This document shows, piece by piece, positions 47,781 through 60,408 of a stretch of 64,000 nt of DNA (its first letter is position 1; each line of letters opens with the position of its first letter). The position numbers were made by a program, and so were the translations under genes. The notes beneath the pieces were generated by a model. The model saw only the letters and a program-made list of their open reading frames with translations, searched no databases and was not told the origin of the DNA. This DNA comes from Histoplasma ohiense (lineage: Eukaryota > Ascomycota > Eurotiomycetes > Onygenales > Ajellomycetaceae), in assembly GCA_017607445.1 (NCBI GenBank), contig JAEVHH010000005.1, positions 4,593,001 to 4,657,000 on the forward strand, in the 5' to 3' direction.

Positions 47781-48035
47781 CTATGAAATGATTAGTGAGA
47801 TATTGTTACATCTGTTTTCACATGATATCATACACTCAAAAAGTGTGATCAATGTTGTCTCCACAGCAACTTGAAGAGCATTGAGAGTAGAACACTGAAA
47901 GTGATACTTCCCCTCATCAATCTTCTGAACAAGATGTGCAAACACAGTCTTGAGGAAAATGAGATCCTCAGACTTCTGATAATAACAGATCTCATGAATA
48001 GCTTCTACTTTCATATCAGTATCTAGCATTATCAA
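47781..48035 (-). pseudogene. Histone H3-like relic inside the hAT
   Basis: The minus-strand 84-codon frame aligns by eye with the histone fold of H3 or its centromeric variant. Residues EICYYQKSEDLIFLK match the alpha-N helix (EIRRYQKSTDLLIRK type). VFAHLVQKI corresponds to the PFxRLVREI segment. FQCSTLNALQVAVETTLITLFE corresponds to the alpha-2 helix. A decayed C-terminus follows (..NNISLIIS, stop TAG, then MILRL, cf. KRVTI..KDIQLA). The loop before alpha-2 is about three residues shorter than in H3. There is no N-terminal tail in frame. Whether it is a captured host gene or a fragment that was there before is unknown. Chance similarity is unlikely but not excluded. Confidence 0.5.
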
Positions 48036-48840
48036 AAAGCATTACTTTGAATTTCATACTCTGCTTATCCACTTTTTTCATACAAGAGTGGGGGTTGCAC
48101 ACCTCCCACACAGCACAGTGAGCATTGAGATGCTGCTCATGATGATGAGCTCAGATCACTTCCCACTCCACCACTTACTGCTCATATACTGCCTTGCAGA
48201 AAGCAGCAGTTGTTGGCATTGTTCTCTGATGAGGAATACCCTTATCACAGGCCATTTTTTTTGTTGGAAGGGGGGGAGAGGAATTGAGGAGTGAGGAGAG
48301 AGGAATCAGAGAGCAAGAGGAGATGAGTGCAGAGAATAGATGTGTAGATTTCAGAGAGAAAAGAACAGAGACTTATGGTGATAGATTTGCTAGATAGAAT
48401 CAATTAATCAATCAATATTCATTCACAGAAAACATTGAGATATTCATATTGCTTTTAATAGTTAACATACTGCTGCAGAATTATGATGAGTTAGAGAGAG
48501 AAGAGAGAAAGAACAAAGAAAAAGAAAAACATGTATGAATGTTAAACTGAAAGATTGTATATACAAATAATCTCTATAGCAACAAAGAAATATCTCATCT
48601 GCATTCAGCCATAATATAACTTGCAGAGTGCATGCAGTATATGATATCAACAAGTAGCACAAAAATGCAAACAGTGTTGCTATGAGATATGTAATTTCCC
48701 ATAACATATAGAAGTAGATTTTCTTTTTTCTTGAATTCTTTGATATATCTCTGTTCTTTTCATCACATTTCTGTGTGGATAGTAACTTATAAAAAGAATA
48801 TATTATTTTCTCTAGAAATCTTCATCATCATAATTAGAAT

Positions 48841-49752
48841 GTGTTTCTCTCTCTCTCTTCTGCTGAAAACATGTCTGTCTCTTTCTTCAAGGAACATTTG
48901 ATGGCTCTGTGTACCATCAAGGCATGCAAGTGCCATCATCACCTTGAGGAGGAAGAGAAAGAATTCTTCAAGTGTGGAGAGACTGACTACAAGACACATC
49001 ATATTGTCTTGAAAAAACTCTGTAATGAAGTAGATTGATAACAATTTTGGGTAATGCTTCTGCTGAAATTTGACTAATATTATGAAAGAAATGATGCTGA
49101 TAACTTAATATGTGAGAAGTTGGAGAAGAAAGCAGTGGAGTTGCTCATGCAGCAGTGCTGAAATCAGAAGTGTTTATGAAAATGATTTGAGATCAAAGTG
49201 AAGAGAGAGAGAACTGAGAAGATGACAGCTGTGAAAAAGTGCTGTCAGAAGAAGATTGAAGATGTGTTTGTCTGCAAGACAAAGAAGCTCAAGCTGATAG
49301 ATTGTATTTTGAATATATTCATTGATAATGCTTTTTGATAACAATTCTGTTGTCTAATTGATTAGCAGACTTCTGAAGAGAATCAGAGCATTGAGGCCTT
49401 GTTTAGATCTTGTATACACTCAATGATTTAGAACATTGAGAAGACAGCATTGCTTTCTGAGCATGCTAATTTACTTGCTGCAGAGATGGAATCTGAAACA
49501 GCAGATCAGAAGATGCAGAACTTTGAAGCTCAAGTGAATCTGATGAAAAGAGAGAAGAATTCTCTCTCATCTGAGAAGATAGCTGAGAAGGGTTTTGAGG
49601 TGATTGTTTTTTTGAATGAGAAGAAGAAGAAGAGAAAGGAGAAGAAAGAGAAGAATTGAATTGTGAAGAATAAAGAGAAAGAGAAAGAGAAGAAGAAGAA
49701 GAAGAAGAAGAAGAAGAAGAAGAAAGTTGAAGAAGAAGAGAAAATGATCTAA
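48841..49752 (+). pseudogene. Unknown basic, coiled-coil-like ORF in the hAT
   Basis: One plus-strand frame runs from ATG 48,841 to TAA 49,750 (about 303 codons), broken by TGA and two TGA-TAA pairs (near 49,036 and 49,337). It is rich in Lys/Glu, with C and H in the first 60 residues (CKCHHHLEEEEKEFFKCGE) and a heptad-like segment (EHANLLAAEMESETADQKM). It ends in a Lys run encoded by an (aag)n tract. It lies between the histone-like relic and the transposase, on the same strand as the transposase. No family recognised; it may be a second hAT-encoded protein. Confidence 0.45.
49673..49741. repeat. (GAA)n microsatellite
   Basis: Pure-purine trinucleotide repeat at the 3' end of the unknown ORF. 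Confidence 0.9.
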
Positions 49753-50266
49753 GAAAAAAATTTTTTTTTTACATGTTTGTTTTTTAATATTTTTGTTAAA
49801 TTAATTGTATTATTATCTGTCAGAGATTACAAATTTTTTATTTGATATTTTATGTTATGCAATTCTTTGTTGTGAGAATATATTATCATAGTGATATTAT
49901 GCTCATGATATATATATATATATATATGTGTATGTATACTGTAAGGTGTGTGTGACTTTACATATAGTATCAGTAAACAATGAAAGGTGATAAATTCATA
50001 CTGCGGAATTGTGATATATTAGAGATAGATAATATATCTAATGAATCAACTTTTTGTATAAACCTTAATAATATCTTTAATATTTTAATTATCATTCTTT
50101 TCTATTTTATCATAATTTTGTTGTTGTTTATAAATATATTCTACTAGTGTTCTAACCAATTAGAGTGGGTTAATGAAAAGGGAGTAAAAAAAAACTCAAC
50201 AAATTTCTTAACTTTATTATCCTCAGAATTCATTCCACACATAATTTCTCATCATTTATATTCATC
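49753..50266. other. AT-rich spacer upstream of the transposase
   Basis: No ORF. Contains a (TA)n run at 49,909-49,927; possible promoter region of the transposase gene. Confidence 0.5.
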
Positions 50267-52666
50267 ATGGCAACTTCAGTAATTGCTGAATCAGGGAATT
50301 CATCACCTTCTTTAATGGAGGTTCAAAATCTTATAGAAATAAGAGTGGATCAAACAATTTATGTTGTTTACAAGTTCTTGTAAGATGAGCTCTTTCAAGC
50401 CTGATGAATGCACACTTTCTTTTTTCTTGATGATGAAAAACAATGCAATCTATGAAAAAGCCAGTATAGACAATGAGAAGATCTATGGAAAAACTTTCAA
50501 CAAGTTGCTGTGAAGATCACTGAAGAGCCATTTCTCTGCTGTAATCATTGCAACTTCATACAAAAACATCCATTCTGGAGTGGACATGGATCAGAAGGAA
50601 TCACACAACATTTGAAATCTGCTGATTGTCTACAGCTTAGAGGAAAACATCAGAATATTCTTCATGAACTGATACTTATATCATCTACTCTCATTAATGG
50701 TAATGATATTTGGTAATGCTTATGTACTATTTTGCAGAAAAACATGCAAAAATGACAATGAACTGATGCTGATCTTTCAATTTCAACTCTTTCATCAGAC
50801 AACTTTTGAGAACAACTTCTATGTCTATGTATATCCTTGAATCTTCCACTGTGTGCTGTCAAAAACTCGGAATTTTGAACTTTACTTCAAATGCTTAATT
50901 CACATATTCAAATTCCTCATCAATCCAGTCTCTGCTCTTCTCTTGATACACATTACAACAATGATATATGACAACTTGAATTTCTGTTGAAGAAACAACA
51001 GAAGATATCACTGACAGTGAATGCATGAACAAGCATCAACAATCTATCCTTTTTGAGTGCAGTTTGTTATTTCATTGATGAGGATTGAAATTATAAAGAG
51101 AAATTGATTGGCTTTGAACAATTGAAGAGCAGTCATACAGATGAATATATGACTGATGTTCTCATGACAATTATTAAAAATGATTACTGAGATATTTCAT
51201 CAGATCTTCTCACAATCACAACAGACAATGCAGCAAACAACTTGACCATGATACAGAGTCTGAAACAAAAACTGGTATTGTATAGATGAAATGATAAACA
51301 TGGACATATTCTCTATATTGCACACATTATTCAGCTTGTTGTTCAAGCATTGATTAAAGATCTGGATATTGAATCTGAAAACACAGAACTGATCAGTTGT
51401 TTTGATGAGAATGATGTTGAAATTGTTACTCACATCACATTCTCATCAACCCTTTGCAAGATAATGATATTTGATAATGCTTCAGTGAAAATTGATCAAT
51501 TTGCTAACTATCTTATTATCTTTTTTAGATTCATCACATTGTCAATGCAATCAGTACTTCTCTCAAACAACAACAATGATTCCATGATATTCAAGCCACA
51601 CACAGCTCAGTTTCTTCTTTTAATATGATATAAGATGTTTGAATATAGTGGAGTTCTATCTATGAGATGACAGTTTGAGCACTTTGACTAAAAGATGCTG
51701 TGAATCATTAGGTTCAGAATTCTGAGTGAGAGAAGATTTATGCTCTGAAACTTTCTGATACAGAGTGAGCACAGTTAAAATATATTGTTGAACTGTTGTT
51801 TATCTTTTACAAAACAACAAAGACTGTGTCTATTACAGTAACATCAATGATGCAAGCTTCTTGATGAGTATACAACAGTTTATTTACTCATTTGAAAACT
51901 CAGATGACTCATGTATAAGAAGAGCAATTCTGAGATAGAGTTATTTCTGCAGCAATTGAAAGAGCTTGAGACAAACTTACAGAGTATTATGCAAGAATCA
52001 ATCAACCATTTGCTGATTACTATGCTGTTGCTGCTGTACTTGATTCCTCTTGTCAAATCAATGCATATACTTCTGAGGATTGAATGGTGGAAGAATGACA
52101 AATCTATGTTGATATAGCTCAGACATACTACAACAACAACTATTGACAATATGAACAGAATAATACACAAATTGAAGAGTCAATAGAGTATGATTCTTTG
52201 ATTAGTAACTTTGTTTTTTATAATACTCACTGAGATATTGATATTAATCTGTTACTAATATTTATTGATTAAGGATTTGCACTTGTTGATTGCTGCTGAA
52301 AATCTGAGCAAACAAAATTCTTGCAACACTGAATTTGACTGCTATCTATATGATGATTCTGTTAATATCAAAGGAAAATCTATTTTAGATCTGTGGAGGA
52401 TGATCAGCAGTCAGTATTCAACAGTGGCAATGATGACACATGATATTCTGACAATTCCATTGGCAGGAGTTGGTATGGAGAGAAAGTTTAACTCAAGTCA
52501 AGATATTTGTCACTATCATTGTGATCAATTGCAAGAAGAAACTGTAAAGAAATTGATGATGATTAAGCATGGAAAAGAAAAAGAAATTGTTGATAAGAAT
52601 TCTATTGTGGCAGAATTCTCTTCCAATGATATAGTGGAGGAAAAAATTGAGTGTGATTGTATATAG
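50267..52666 (+). pseudogene. hAT transposase, decayed
   Basis: Relic of the hAT-family DDE transposase, which would excise and insert the element. Start MATSVIAESGNSS at 50,267. A BED-type zinc finger relic (C-x2-C ... H ... C, starting CCNHCNF at about 50,535) precedes the catalytic core. The core keeps the hAT-typical string SAVCYFIDED near 51,065 and TTDNAANN near 51,225 (Asp region). The C-terminal hATC dimerisation domain is the best preserved part, open at 52,265-52,666 (WRMISSQYSTVAMMTHDIL ... PLAGVGMERKFN). In-frame TGA codons and some frame changes in the middle mean it is not functional as read. Ends TAG 52,664. Confidence 0.85.
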
Positions 52667-53052
52667 TATTAATGAGCTTGTGAGTGTTACCAATAATCAT
52701 TACCAATTGTCATGTATTGTGAGCATTACCAATAATTGTTATCAATTGTCATGTATTACATAATCATCAGAATGGGACCAAACTTGAGCTAAAATCATGA
52801 TCAGTCCCAGGTCATGTTCTTATTTTTCATAGTCAGTCACTTTGCATGGAATAATAAATTTTGTTGGTTTCATAATAGTCATGTTAGGCCTAAATCTGGT
52901 CCTTTTACACTCCATTTCTGAAAATTTTGATCCCTTTACACTCCCATTCTGATCCTGGTCCCACTGGAAATCACGCCAAGAAATGGACTGGGACCAAACC
53001 AAACCAAATCAAATGTGAAATTCATGGTCCCACCGGCCAGCCTAAGCGGAGA

Positions 53053-53258
53053 TAATAGTAATATATTGTAGAGTGTAGTATAGTAGCATAATGTAGTGTA
53101 GCTAATTGCTAAGGAAGAAAAGAAAGAGAAAGAAGATGTGCGAAATACATACATCAATATATATATACATGTAGAAATAGTGGTAGTGAGAGTATAATGA
53201 AAAGAGGTAAGAATAAGTGAAGATAATAAGGAAATAATAAACAAGTGAGTGCATTACA
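53053..53258 (-). repeat. Family 1 copy B 3' LTR, proximal piece
   Basis: 206 bp ending gtgcattaca, next to the polypurine tract relic (tgctcttctttttt on the plus strand). Confidence 0.93.
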
Positions 53259-54098
53259 ATTGCTCTTCTTTTTTATAAGAGCTGCCCTCAGCGATTGTAT
53301 AGATTGCTTGCTAGTAGATAATTGCATTCCCATATTGTAAGTTCTGCTTGTTGATAGCAGTATATCGATCACATCCTCTAGATAGCTTGTATACACATTG
53401 TTATCAATTTTCTAATGAGATAGAATTGGTGGATTCTTTGGTTGCTAGAGGTTGCATGCAGAGAAGCAAAAAGAATTTCTTTTCCCTTGAAGATTTCTCT
53501 TCTTTTTTAACTTGATCATCATCAAAACTTCTTCTCATTCTGCTGTGATTTTTTATTTTCAATAAAAATTTTTAAATTTTCATCAGTTCTCTCTCTCTCT
53601 CCCCTCTTTTTTCAAAATGGGCTTTCTCAGATATTCTGATTTTAAGTAAGTTGTTTTCTCACTGATGCTTATTGTGTATTATTGCTGGTGTTTCTTGTCA
53701 GTGATGATATTAGTGTGGTCATGTGTGTCACTAGCTTGTTTCCATATAGCGTCATTTGCTGTTTGCTTGTTACATTGCTCTAGCCCTAATCATATGACAC
53801 ACAACAGTTGAATTCCATGTGAACATTGTGTCTCAAGACTTGAAGATGTTGATTTTTGATGTGTGTTGAGGTCAAATGTCTGAAAGCATTGTGAGGCTTG
53901 TGTCTCTGCAGAGAAATTCTGCAAATCCATGAGTAATCCTCTTTAATTCTTATTTCCTTTTTCTTTTTCTTCAAATTTGCTTTTGGATAGGTAGTAGTGC
54001 TCTTAGCAATGTTGATATACTGATAATGATGCTAGATGTATGATACACCTCTTCTGAGGTGCATCATATGTGGGTGAGTGTTTATTTTTGCAGAGGTG
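53259..54098 (-). other. Family 1 copy B 3' untranslated region with short conserved ORF
   Basis: Counterpart of 36,000-36,831. The short frame VYTSYLEDVIDILLSTS is kept on the minus strand at 53,396-53,259. The remainder shows no gene. Confidence 0.5.
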
Positions 54099-54725
54099 AT
54101 GACTGAGGAGGATATGATCAGCTACAAAAGTCATCTTCATCATTTAGTTAAACAATTGAATGCATCTTGCCTGATGATGCTGTCTGCTCAGAACAGAGCA
54201 GAGGCAAATGCTCTGTGATTTCAGCACTGAGCAGCAGCTGAGCCTGCAGAGGTGCAGGTTTTGAAGACTATAATTATATATGATTCTTTCAGAGCAGAGA
54301 TGTTAGAGAAAGAGAAGAATGTGAAGAAGAGAGTTTTGAGAGTGATGAGCTCTGAGAACTCTGTAGTGAAGAAGTCAGCTGAGAAGAAGTTGACTGAGAA
54401 GAAGTCAGCTGAGAAAAGATCAGAGAAGTTGACTGAAGAGTCAATGAAAAAGATCATGAAGACAGCAGAATATGAGAGATATGAGTCTCATGATATGAAG
54501 ATGTGGGAGAAGATCATGAGAGGAGAGGTCTTTCTTCAGTGAGTGTATCAGTGAATGAAGAGGTTGATAAAGAAGAGTAGAGAGAAGAAAGTAAATGTTC
54601 TGTGAAAGAAACATTTGCTGATGTCTTTGCATCTGAAATGAGACTCAGTGCTTAATGAGTACTGAAGGCAGTATAAGAAGAGAGTGGCAGAGAGGGGATG
54701 AGAGGGATGATGAAGAGAGAAGTAG
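54099..54725 (+). pseudogene. Antisense ORF in family 1 3' region, copy B
   Basis: On the strand opposite to this copy's gag-pol. A frame of 208 codons from ATG 54,099 to TAG 54,723 contains only TGA interruptions. The central 97 codons (54,252-54,542) are fully open. Lys/Glu-rich, with short repeats (KKSAEKKLTEKKSAEK) and an MW-containing segment (HDMKMWEKIMRGEVFLQ). It matches the antisense frame of copy A. The ATG may not be ancestral, because copy A differs there. No recognised family. Confidence 0.55.
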
Positions 54726-54953
54726 AAATAAGAGATGAGAGATGTTGAGATGAGAGTGAATGAACTGAGAATCTTTAAACTTTTCTTAGAATCTGTTTTC
54801 TTTGTCTTTTTCTTGTCTGTATTTTTTATTTTTTATATTTATTATACTCAAATTGAATTTTTTTTTTCTTTTTCTCTTTTCTCTGATAAAATTCTAAAAA
54901 AAATGTATTTGATTGAAGTTTGGGTGAGATTTGTACTTCTAGTGTTTTTTGAT

Positions 54954-57900
54954 TTAAGATTTGTATTTCTGATGTCTTTTGACTTGAAGTTTGTGCTTTT
55001 GATGTTTGAAAGTATATTGGTTTTGTATTTGTTGTTTATTTTCTTGTTTGAGGAAGATTTTGAATGTCTGAGTGTTCAATATGTTTTCTTCTGATTTTCA
55101 TGTATCACCACTAGAACCTCAATCTGTTCATCTCACAAGATATTTCAGAGATTTGTTTTTTCATTGTTGTTTTTCAAGAATTTCTTCAATTTGATATTTT
55201 TCTTCACTGTTGACAAGTTCTGGTTCTGATTCTGATAGAGCTCTATTTCTGTGGTTGTATGGCTTCAATAAAGATATGTGGAATACAGAATGAATGCTTC
55301 TATATAAAGATGACAGTTCTAGTTTGTATGCTTGTTTTCTGATGGTATTCAGAATCTTAAAGAGTTCAACATATTTATGATTGAGTTTGCAAACTGAGCA
55401 CAGCAATCAGAGATTTTTTGCATTGAGTATGATATAGTCATCTATTTTAAATTGTTGAGACTTATGTTTTATATTATAATAGGTTTTCTGTGTTTGTTGC
55501 ATCTTTTGTAGATTCTCAATGAGCTTATGATATATTTTCTCAATATGTTTCGCACAGCTAGCAGCATGTATGACAATTGGTTGTGATGATTTGCTGATAT
55601 TAATTTTCAAATCAGATCAATATCTCATTAAGGCTTCTGTGAATGTCATTTCAGTAGAGATATGTTGAGAGGTATTGTAAACAAACTGTGTCAACAGTAG
55701 TCAGCATACTCAGTCATCTTGATGATAGTTGATAAAGTATCAGAGATAATGTTTCAAGATTTGATTTTATTGTTCTATTTGGCCATCTGTTTGAGAGTGA
55801 AAGGCTGTTGAAAGTTTCCAGTGTGTGTCTAGCATATAACAAAAGGTGGATCAATAATGACTTGTAAACAGTGAATCTTAATCAGATATATGGTTTTTGA
55901 GTACTCTGTAAATTGTATAGAACTTGATATAAACAATTTCCACTAGTTCATCAACTGTAATGTTTTTGATGCAAGGAATATAGATCATAAACTTGATATA
56001 TATATTCACAATCACTAAAATTGTATCATAGATTTGATGGAGAAATGTAGAGGCTGATAAGTCTGTAATAAAATCTATAGTAATGAACTCAAAAGAATTT
56101 GATGATAAGAAGATTGTATTCAATTCTTCATATTGTCTATGCTGTTTTGACTTTACTCTTTGACAAGTATCACAAGTGGATATATAATCTTTGACATCTC
56201 TGACTAGCTCATGTCAATAGTATTTGTTCTGAATACTGTCTATAAACTTTTTTATATCAAAGTGACCCCTCTGCAGATCATCATGATTTGCACTGATAAT
56301 TTCATCAATGAGTGTCTTTTGTTGAGGAACATATGTGTGATCATCAGCACACAATATATCATCCTCAGAAATTGTTTATAGTATATTTTCAGTGACAGTC
56401 ATATTCTTCTCTTTTATCTTCTTTCTTTGCTCAGCAGCAAAAGAATCAATCTTCTATACTTTACTCAGAAATGAGATGAAGAATTCAGACATTTCTGTAT
56501 ATACTGAGTTCTCAAGAATAGCCTTATTGACTGCAATCTGAGGCATATATTGCTCAATGCACAACAGAGAGGAAGAGTTTATGTGAGAGGTAGAAGATAT
56601 TGATATATGAAGTACTTTTGACTTATTAAAAGAAGCATTTTGCTCATTAGAGATCTGTGTACAGACTATATTAGAAGAAATATTATTTTGAAAAGAAGTA
56701 TCAGCTTTTCAATCTAGTCTAACTTCATATTTCAGCTTCTGTTGCAGGATAGATAATATAGTTTGATCATTATAGATCTCACTGTAGTCTGTGCAACAAC
56801 TGAGCTCATCAGCTGAATTCTTTGATTCAGAGTGGTGCAGTAATACAAAATTATAAGCAGATAAAGCTTCCACTCATCTGATCTGATATCTATTCAATTT
56901 CTTAGTCATCATAAAGTACTGCAGATTGGCATGATCAGATCAGACTTGAATTGAATACTGACTTCTCTTCAGATAGTGTCTTCAATTTTTAAATGCTGCT
57001 ACAATAGTCAAGAGTTCTTTATCATGAGTATTATAATGTGTTTCCACATCAATCAACTTTCTTGATCAGAAGGCAACTGAATGTCAGTGCTCATCATTCT
57101 GTAACTGTGACAGAATAGCAGTGACTGCAAAAGTGGATGCATCAGATTCAATCTGAATACACCAAGCTGAGTCAAAATAAGCTAATAGAGGAGCACATTT
57201 AAAGTATGATTTGAGCTCATCAAAAGTGCTTTGAGCATCTTCTGTTTATATAAAAGTGGCTTTTCTTTCCCTCTTCTTGCTCTCTTTTGTAAGTTCAAAT
57301 AATGGGGCTGCAATAGAGGAGAAAGACTTAATAAATTACTGATAGAAATTAGCAAAACTCAAGAAGAATTGAACCTCTTTAATTGATTTAGATGTAGATC
57401 ATTTCACAATAGTGGAGACTCTGTCTGACTTCATCTCAATATCATTTGTATCTATAACAAATCTCAGAAACAAGATCTTGTTCACTTCAAATTCACACTT
57501 AGAGAGTTTTGCAAATAGATTCACACACTCAAGACATTCTAGCATCTTAGTAACATACACTTTATATTTCTGCTTTGAATTGGAGAATATGAGAATGTCG
57601 TCCAAATAGACAACACAACATATATCCAACAAATCAGACAAGACATTGTTAATGTATGCTTGAAATGTCACTGAAGCATTAGCTAGTTCAAATGGCATAA
57701 CTATATATTCAAAATGTTCATATCTTGTTCTAAAGGCTGTCTTTCAATGGTCTTTTGCTGCTATAAGTATGCAGTGATAGGCATCTCAAAGGTTCAGCTT
57801 AGTGAATATCTTGGCTTTTGAAAGTCTATTAAGTAATTCACTTATTAGAGATAGAGAATATCAGTTCTTGATGATGATTCAATTTAATTCTCAATAGTCT

Positions 57901-58768
57901 ACACAAAGATGAAGTCCATCATCTTTTTTGAGAACAAAGAGAATTGATGCATCAGCTGAGCTACTGAACAGTTGTATTCACTCTTTATCTAATGCATTTT
58001 TTAAATATTCTCTTAGAGCAGCTAACTCAGTTTCAGAGAGATTGTATATTGATATAAATGAAGATTGTGTATCAGATTTGAGATCTATACAGTGTTTTGT
58101 CTCTTCTGATCTTTTCATGCTTATAACAGCTTCTTCTGAGAAGATATGTGCATATAGTATGATATAATTGAGTAGATCAGTCAGCAAGTCTGAATACACA
58201 GTTGAGAATATATATAAAGCATGTTTTGAGTCTTTTGAATGTTCTGTAGATAATACTACAAGCATTTCTACTCTAGCTTCTGTGAGAACTTCAGCTAAGA
58301 TATTTTGTTCAGAAATAATTTGAGACTGTTGTTCATCTTCAAAGCTTCTAAAGAAGAATTGTTCATCTGATCAATCTATAAGAGAATTTGTTTATCTTAA
58401 TCAAGAAAATTCTAATACAAGACTGTAGTTCTTCATCTTCATTGCATGGAAGAAATGAGATGTCTACTGTGCATTACTCTTGTGATCAGTGACAGTAGTT
58501 GCAATGTTATACTCTTCAAAGAAGTGCATTATGCATTCATCAATCAACTTGATCATTTTGATGTTGCAGTGAGCAGCTTCTAGATTGTGATTCTTTGTTC
58601 AAAATTCATCAACACAGTTCATTTCTGATTCAGAGTCTACTAGTGCAAGCATTTTTTGCAGATTCTTAGATGTAGCAAGTTTCACTGTGACAGTGAAGCT
58701 TAAGGCATTTTTGCATCAACTTTCCATACTTATGACTGTTATTGTAAGCTGAATAATATGTCTTAAGT
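54954..58768 (-). pseudogene. Family 1 Pol relic, copy B
   Basis: Same length as copy A (3,815 bp). Protease region near 58,640. RT with YLDD intact (minus strand near 57,600). RNase H near 57,150. Integrase with IDFITDLSAS near 56,070. Chromodomain near 55,205-55,060. Stops are mostly TGA at the same or different Arg positions from copy A. Confidence 0.9.
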
Positions 58769-60094
58769 GTTTTTTGAGTCTTTTGAGTTCTTTGTGTCTT
58801 TTGTATTGAGTTTTGAGTTGAACTTGATGTTTTTGAATTCATCTTTGAATTGTTTGAAACACAAATTGATGGTATGTTCTGGTTGCTTGCAATAACAGCA
58901 ATATTTTGATCAGATGAAGTCATTGAACTTTGTAGTATCATTTCATCTATATTTGTTTTGTGATCTATTATCAGCATTATTTCTGTTGTTAAAGCTTTGA
59001 GTGGGGTTTTTGAAATTTGACTTCTCTTTAAGCTTCTTCTGTCTCTCTGACAGATTTGATTCTGTCATTGCAAGTTTATATAGAGTGGCATCATAGCTTA
59101 ACTCTTCCAATTTGGTTGCATATTTGTCAAATTCTCAGTGAATGGAAGGTAGAACTTTCATATAGAGATGTGATTTTCAATGATATTCACTATAAGAATG
59201 CTGCAGATGCTCTTCAATTGATTGTAAGTGTGAAGCAAATTGTTGAACTGTCTGATCTTCTTGTTACTCTGTTTTTCAGTACTGTCTATCAGTATCTTGA
59301 AAACTTCTATCTGAATCAGTGACTTGACATTGCATCCAACTAACAAATTCTTTCCATGGTGGCAAAGTTCATATATCATGTGTATGTTGATATCAATGTT
59401 GTTGCATCTTGACATTGAAATGAGTAACAGCTTCAATGATCTTTTGATGATTGTGTTCATTGTAGTAATCAAGATCACTGATATGAAAAGCAATAGCAGC
59501 TGTAACAAAGTTTTTGAATTCTTTCATATTTTGATCTTGAAACTTTTTCACATCTCTTCAAGAAGAGTGATCACTCATGCTGAGATCTCAAAATTCTAAT
59601 TGTCAAAGTGGTACCCAACTACATCTTTCACTGACAGTAGTCACAGTACTTTTCACTAAAATGTTGAGTGTTTATAGTGTGACTTCTGATGATCTGAGAA
59701 TATTTATGATGTTATTACAGTTATTATTCACACTAATTGTATCTCTACTGTGGTTTGGATGTGCTTCTACTGTATTTTGAATGACTGGAATTGTTTCATT
59801 CAATTCTTGTAGTAAAGTGTTGCACTGATGTTGGAGTTCTTGCAATTCTTTCTCAGTCTATAATTTTTTGATTCTTCTGACTATAGCTATCTTCTCAGCT
59901 TCAATTGTACTGAGATCTTCAGAGAAGATATTCTCTTCTGAACTATACTCAGAGTTCAATTTCATAGTGAAAGATGATGCTTGTTGCACACTTTCAGTGG
60001 CAGAAGTGTGTGTTTTGTGATTTTCTTTCATAGTGTTTGTTGCTTCAGATTCAGCAGTAGCATGAGTATGGTGGATGCTGTGGATAGAGATCAT
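58763..60094 (-). pseudogene. Family 1 Gag relic, copy B
   Basis: 444 codons from ATG 60,094 to TAA 58,763, identical in length to copy A. The zinc knuckle region near 58,900 has lost ligands. It ends two codons after the slippery heptamer A-AAA-AAC (58,775-58,769). Confidence 0.85.
58769..58775 (-). promoter_or_regulatory. Candidate -1 ribosomal frameshift site, copy B
   Basis: A-AAA-AAC in the gag frame (tca aaa aac act taa), a canonical X-XXY-YYZ heptamer. Pol is in the -1 frame. Confidence 0.6.
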
Positions 60095-60141
60095 GACTAT
60101 TACTCAATGAATCATCTCTCAAAGATTGAGCAATTAGAAAC

Positions 60142-60408
60142 TGTGAGGTGTAGTGACAGTGTGAAAAGTAACAGTAGAAGATAGTTTATAGTGTAGCAGA
60201 GATAATAGTAATATATTATAGAGTGTAGTATAGTAGCATAACATAGTGTAGCTAATCACTAAGAAAGAAAAGAAAGAGAAAGAAGATGTGTGAAATACAT
60301 ACATCAATATATATATACATGTAGAAATAGTGGTAGCGAGAGTATAATGGAAAGAGGTAAGAATAAGCGAAGATAATAAGGAAATAATAAATGAGTGAGT
60401 GCATTACA
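60142..60408 (-). repeat. Family 1 copy B 5' LTR
   Basis: 267 bp, tgtgaggtgtag ... gcattaca on the plus strand. The sequence beside it (60,121-60,141) is the leader start. Confidence 0.95.

Larger units (their letters stand above)
47158..53044 (+). mobile_element. hAT DNA transposon, 5,887 bp
   Basis: Ends TAGACTGGCCGTGTGACC (left) and, from the opposite strand, TAGGCTGGCCGGTGGGACC (right), forming imperfect terminal inverted repeats. The perfect 8-bp target duplication agcggaga (47,150-47,157 and 53,045-53,052) matches hAT behaviour. It contains a hAT transposase relic, a histone-H3-like relic on the other strand and a second unknown ORF. Its ends keep CpGs, so it is probably the youngest layer of the nest. 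The same ends occur in the non-autonomous copy at 664-1,864. Confidence 0.95.
47097..60408 (-). mobile_element. Gypsy family 1, copy B, complete, split by a hAT
   Basis: A minus-strand element with target duplication gaatt (47,092-47,096 and 60,409-60,413) in family-2 gag. Without the hAT and its 8-bp duplication it is 7,417 bp, close to copy A. Both LTRs are 267 bp. Gag and pol have the same lengths as in copy A. Confidence 0.95.

Noticed and set aside
48088..48294. 68-codon plus-strand ORF in the hAT
   Set aside because: No domain; composition suggests a chance frame beside the histone-like relic.
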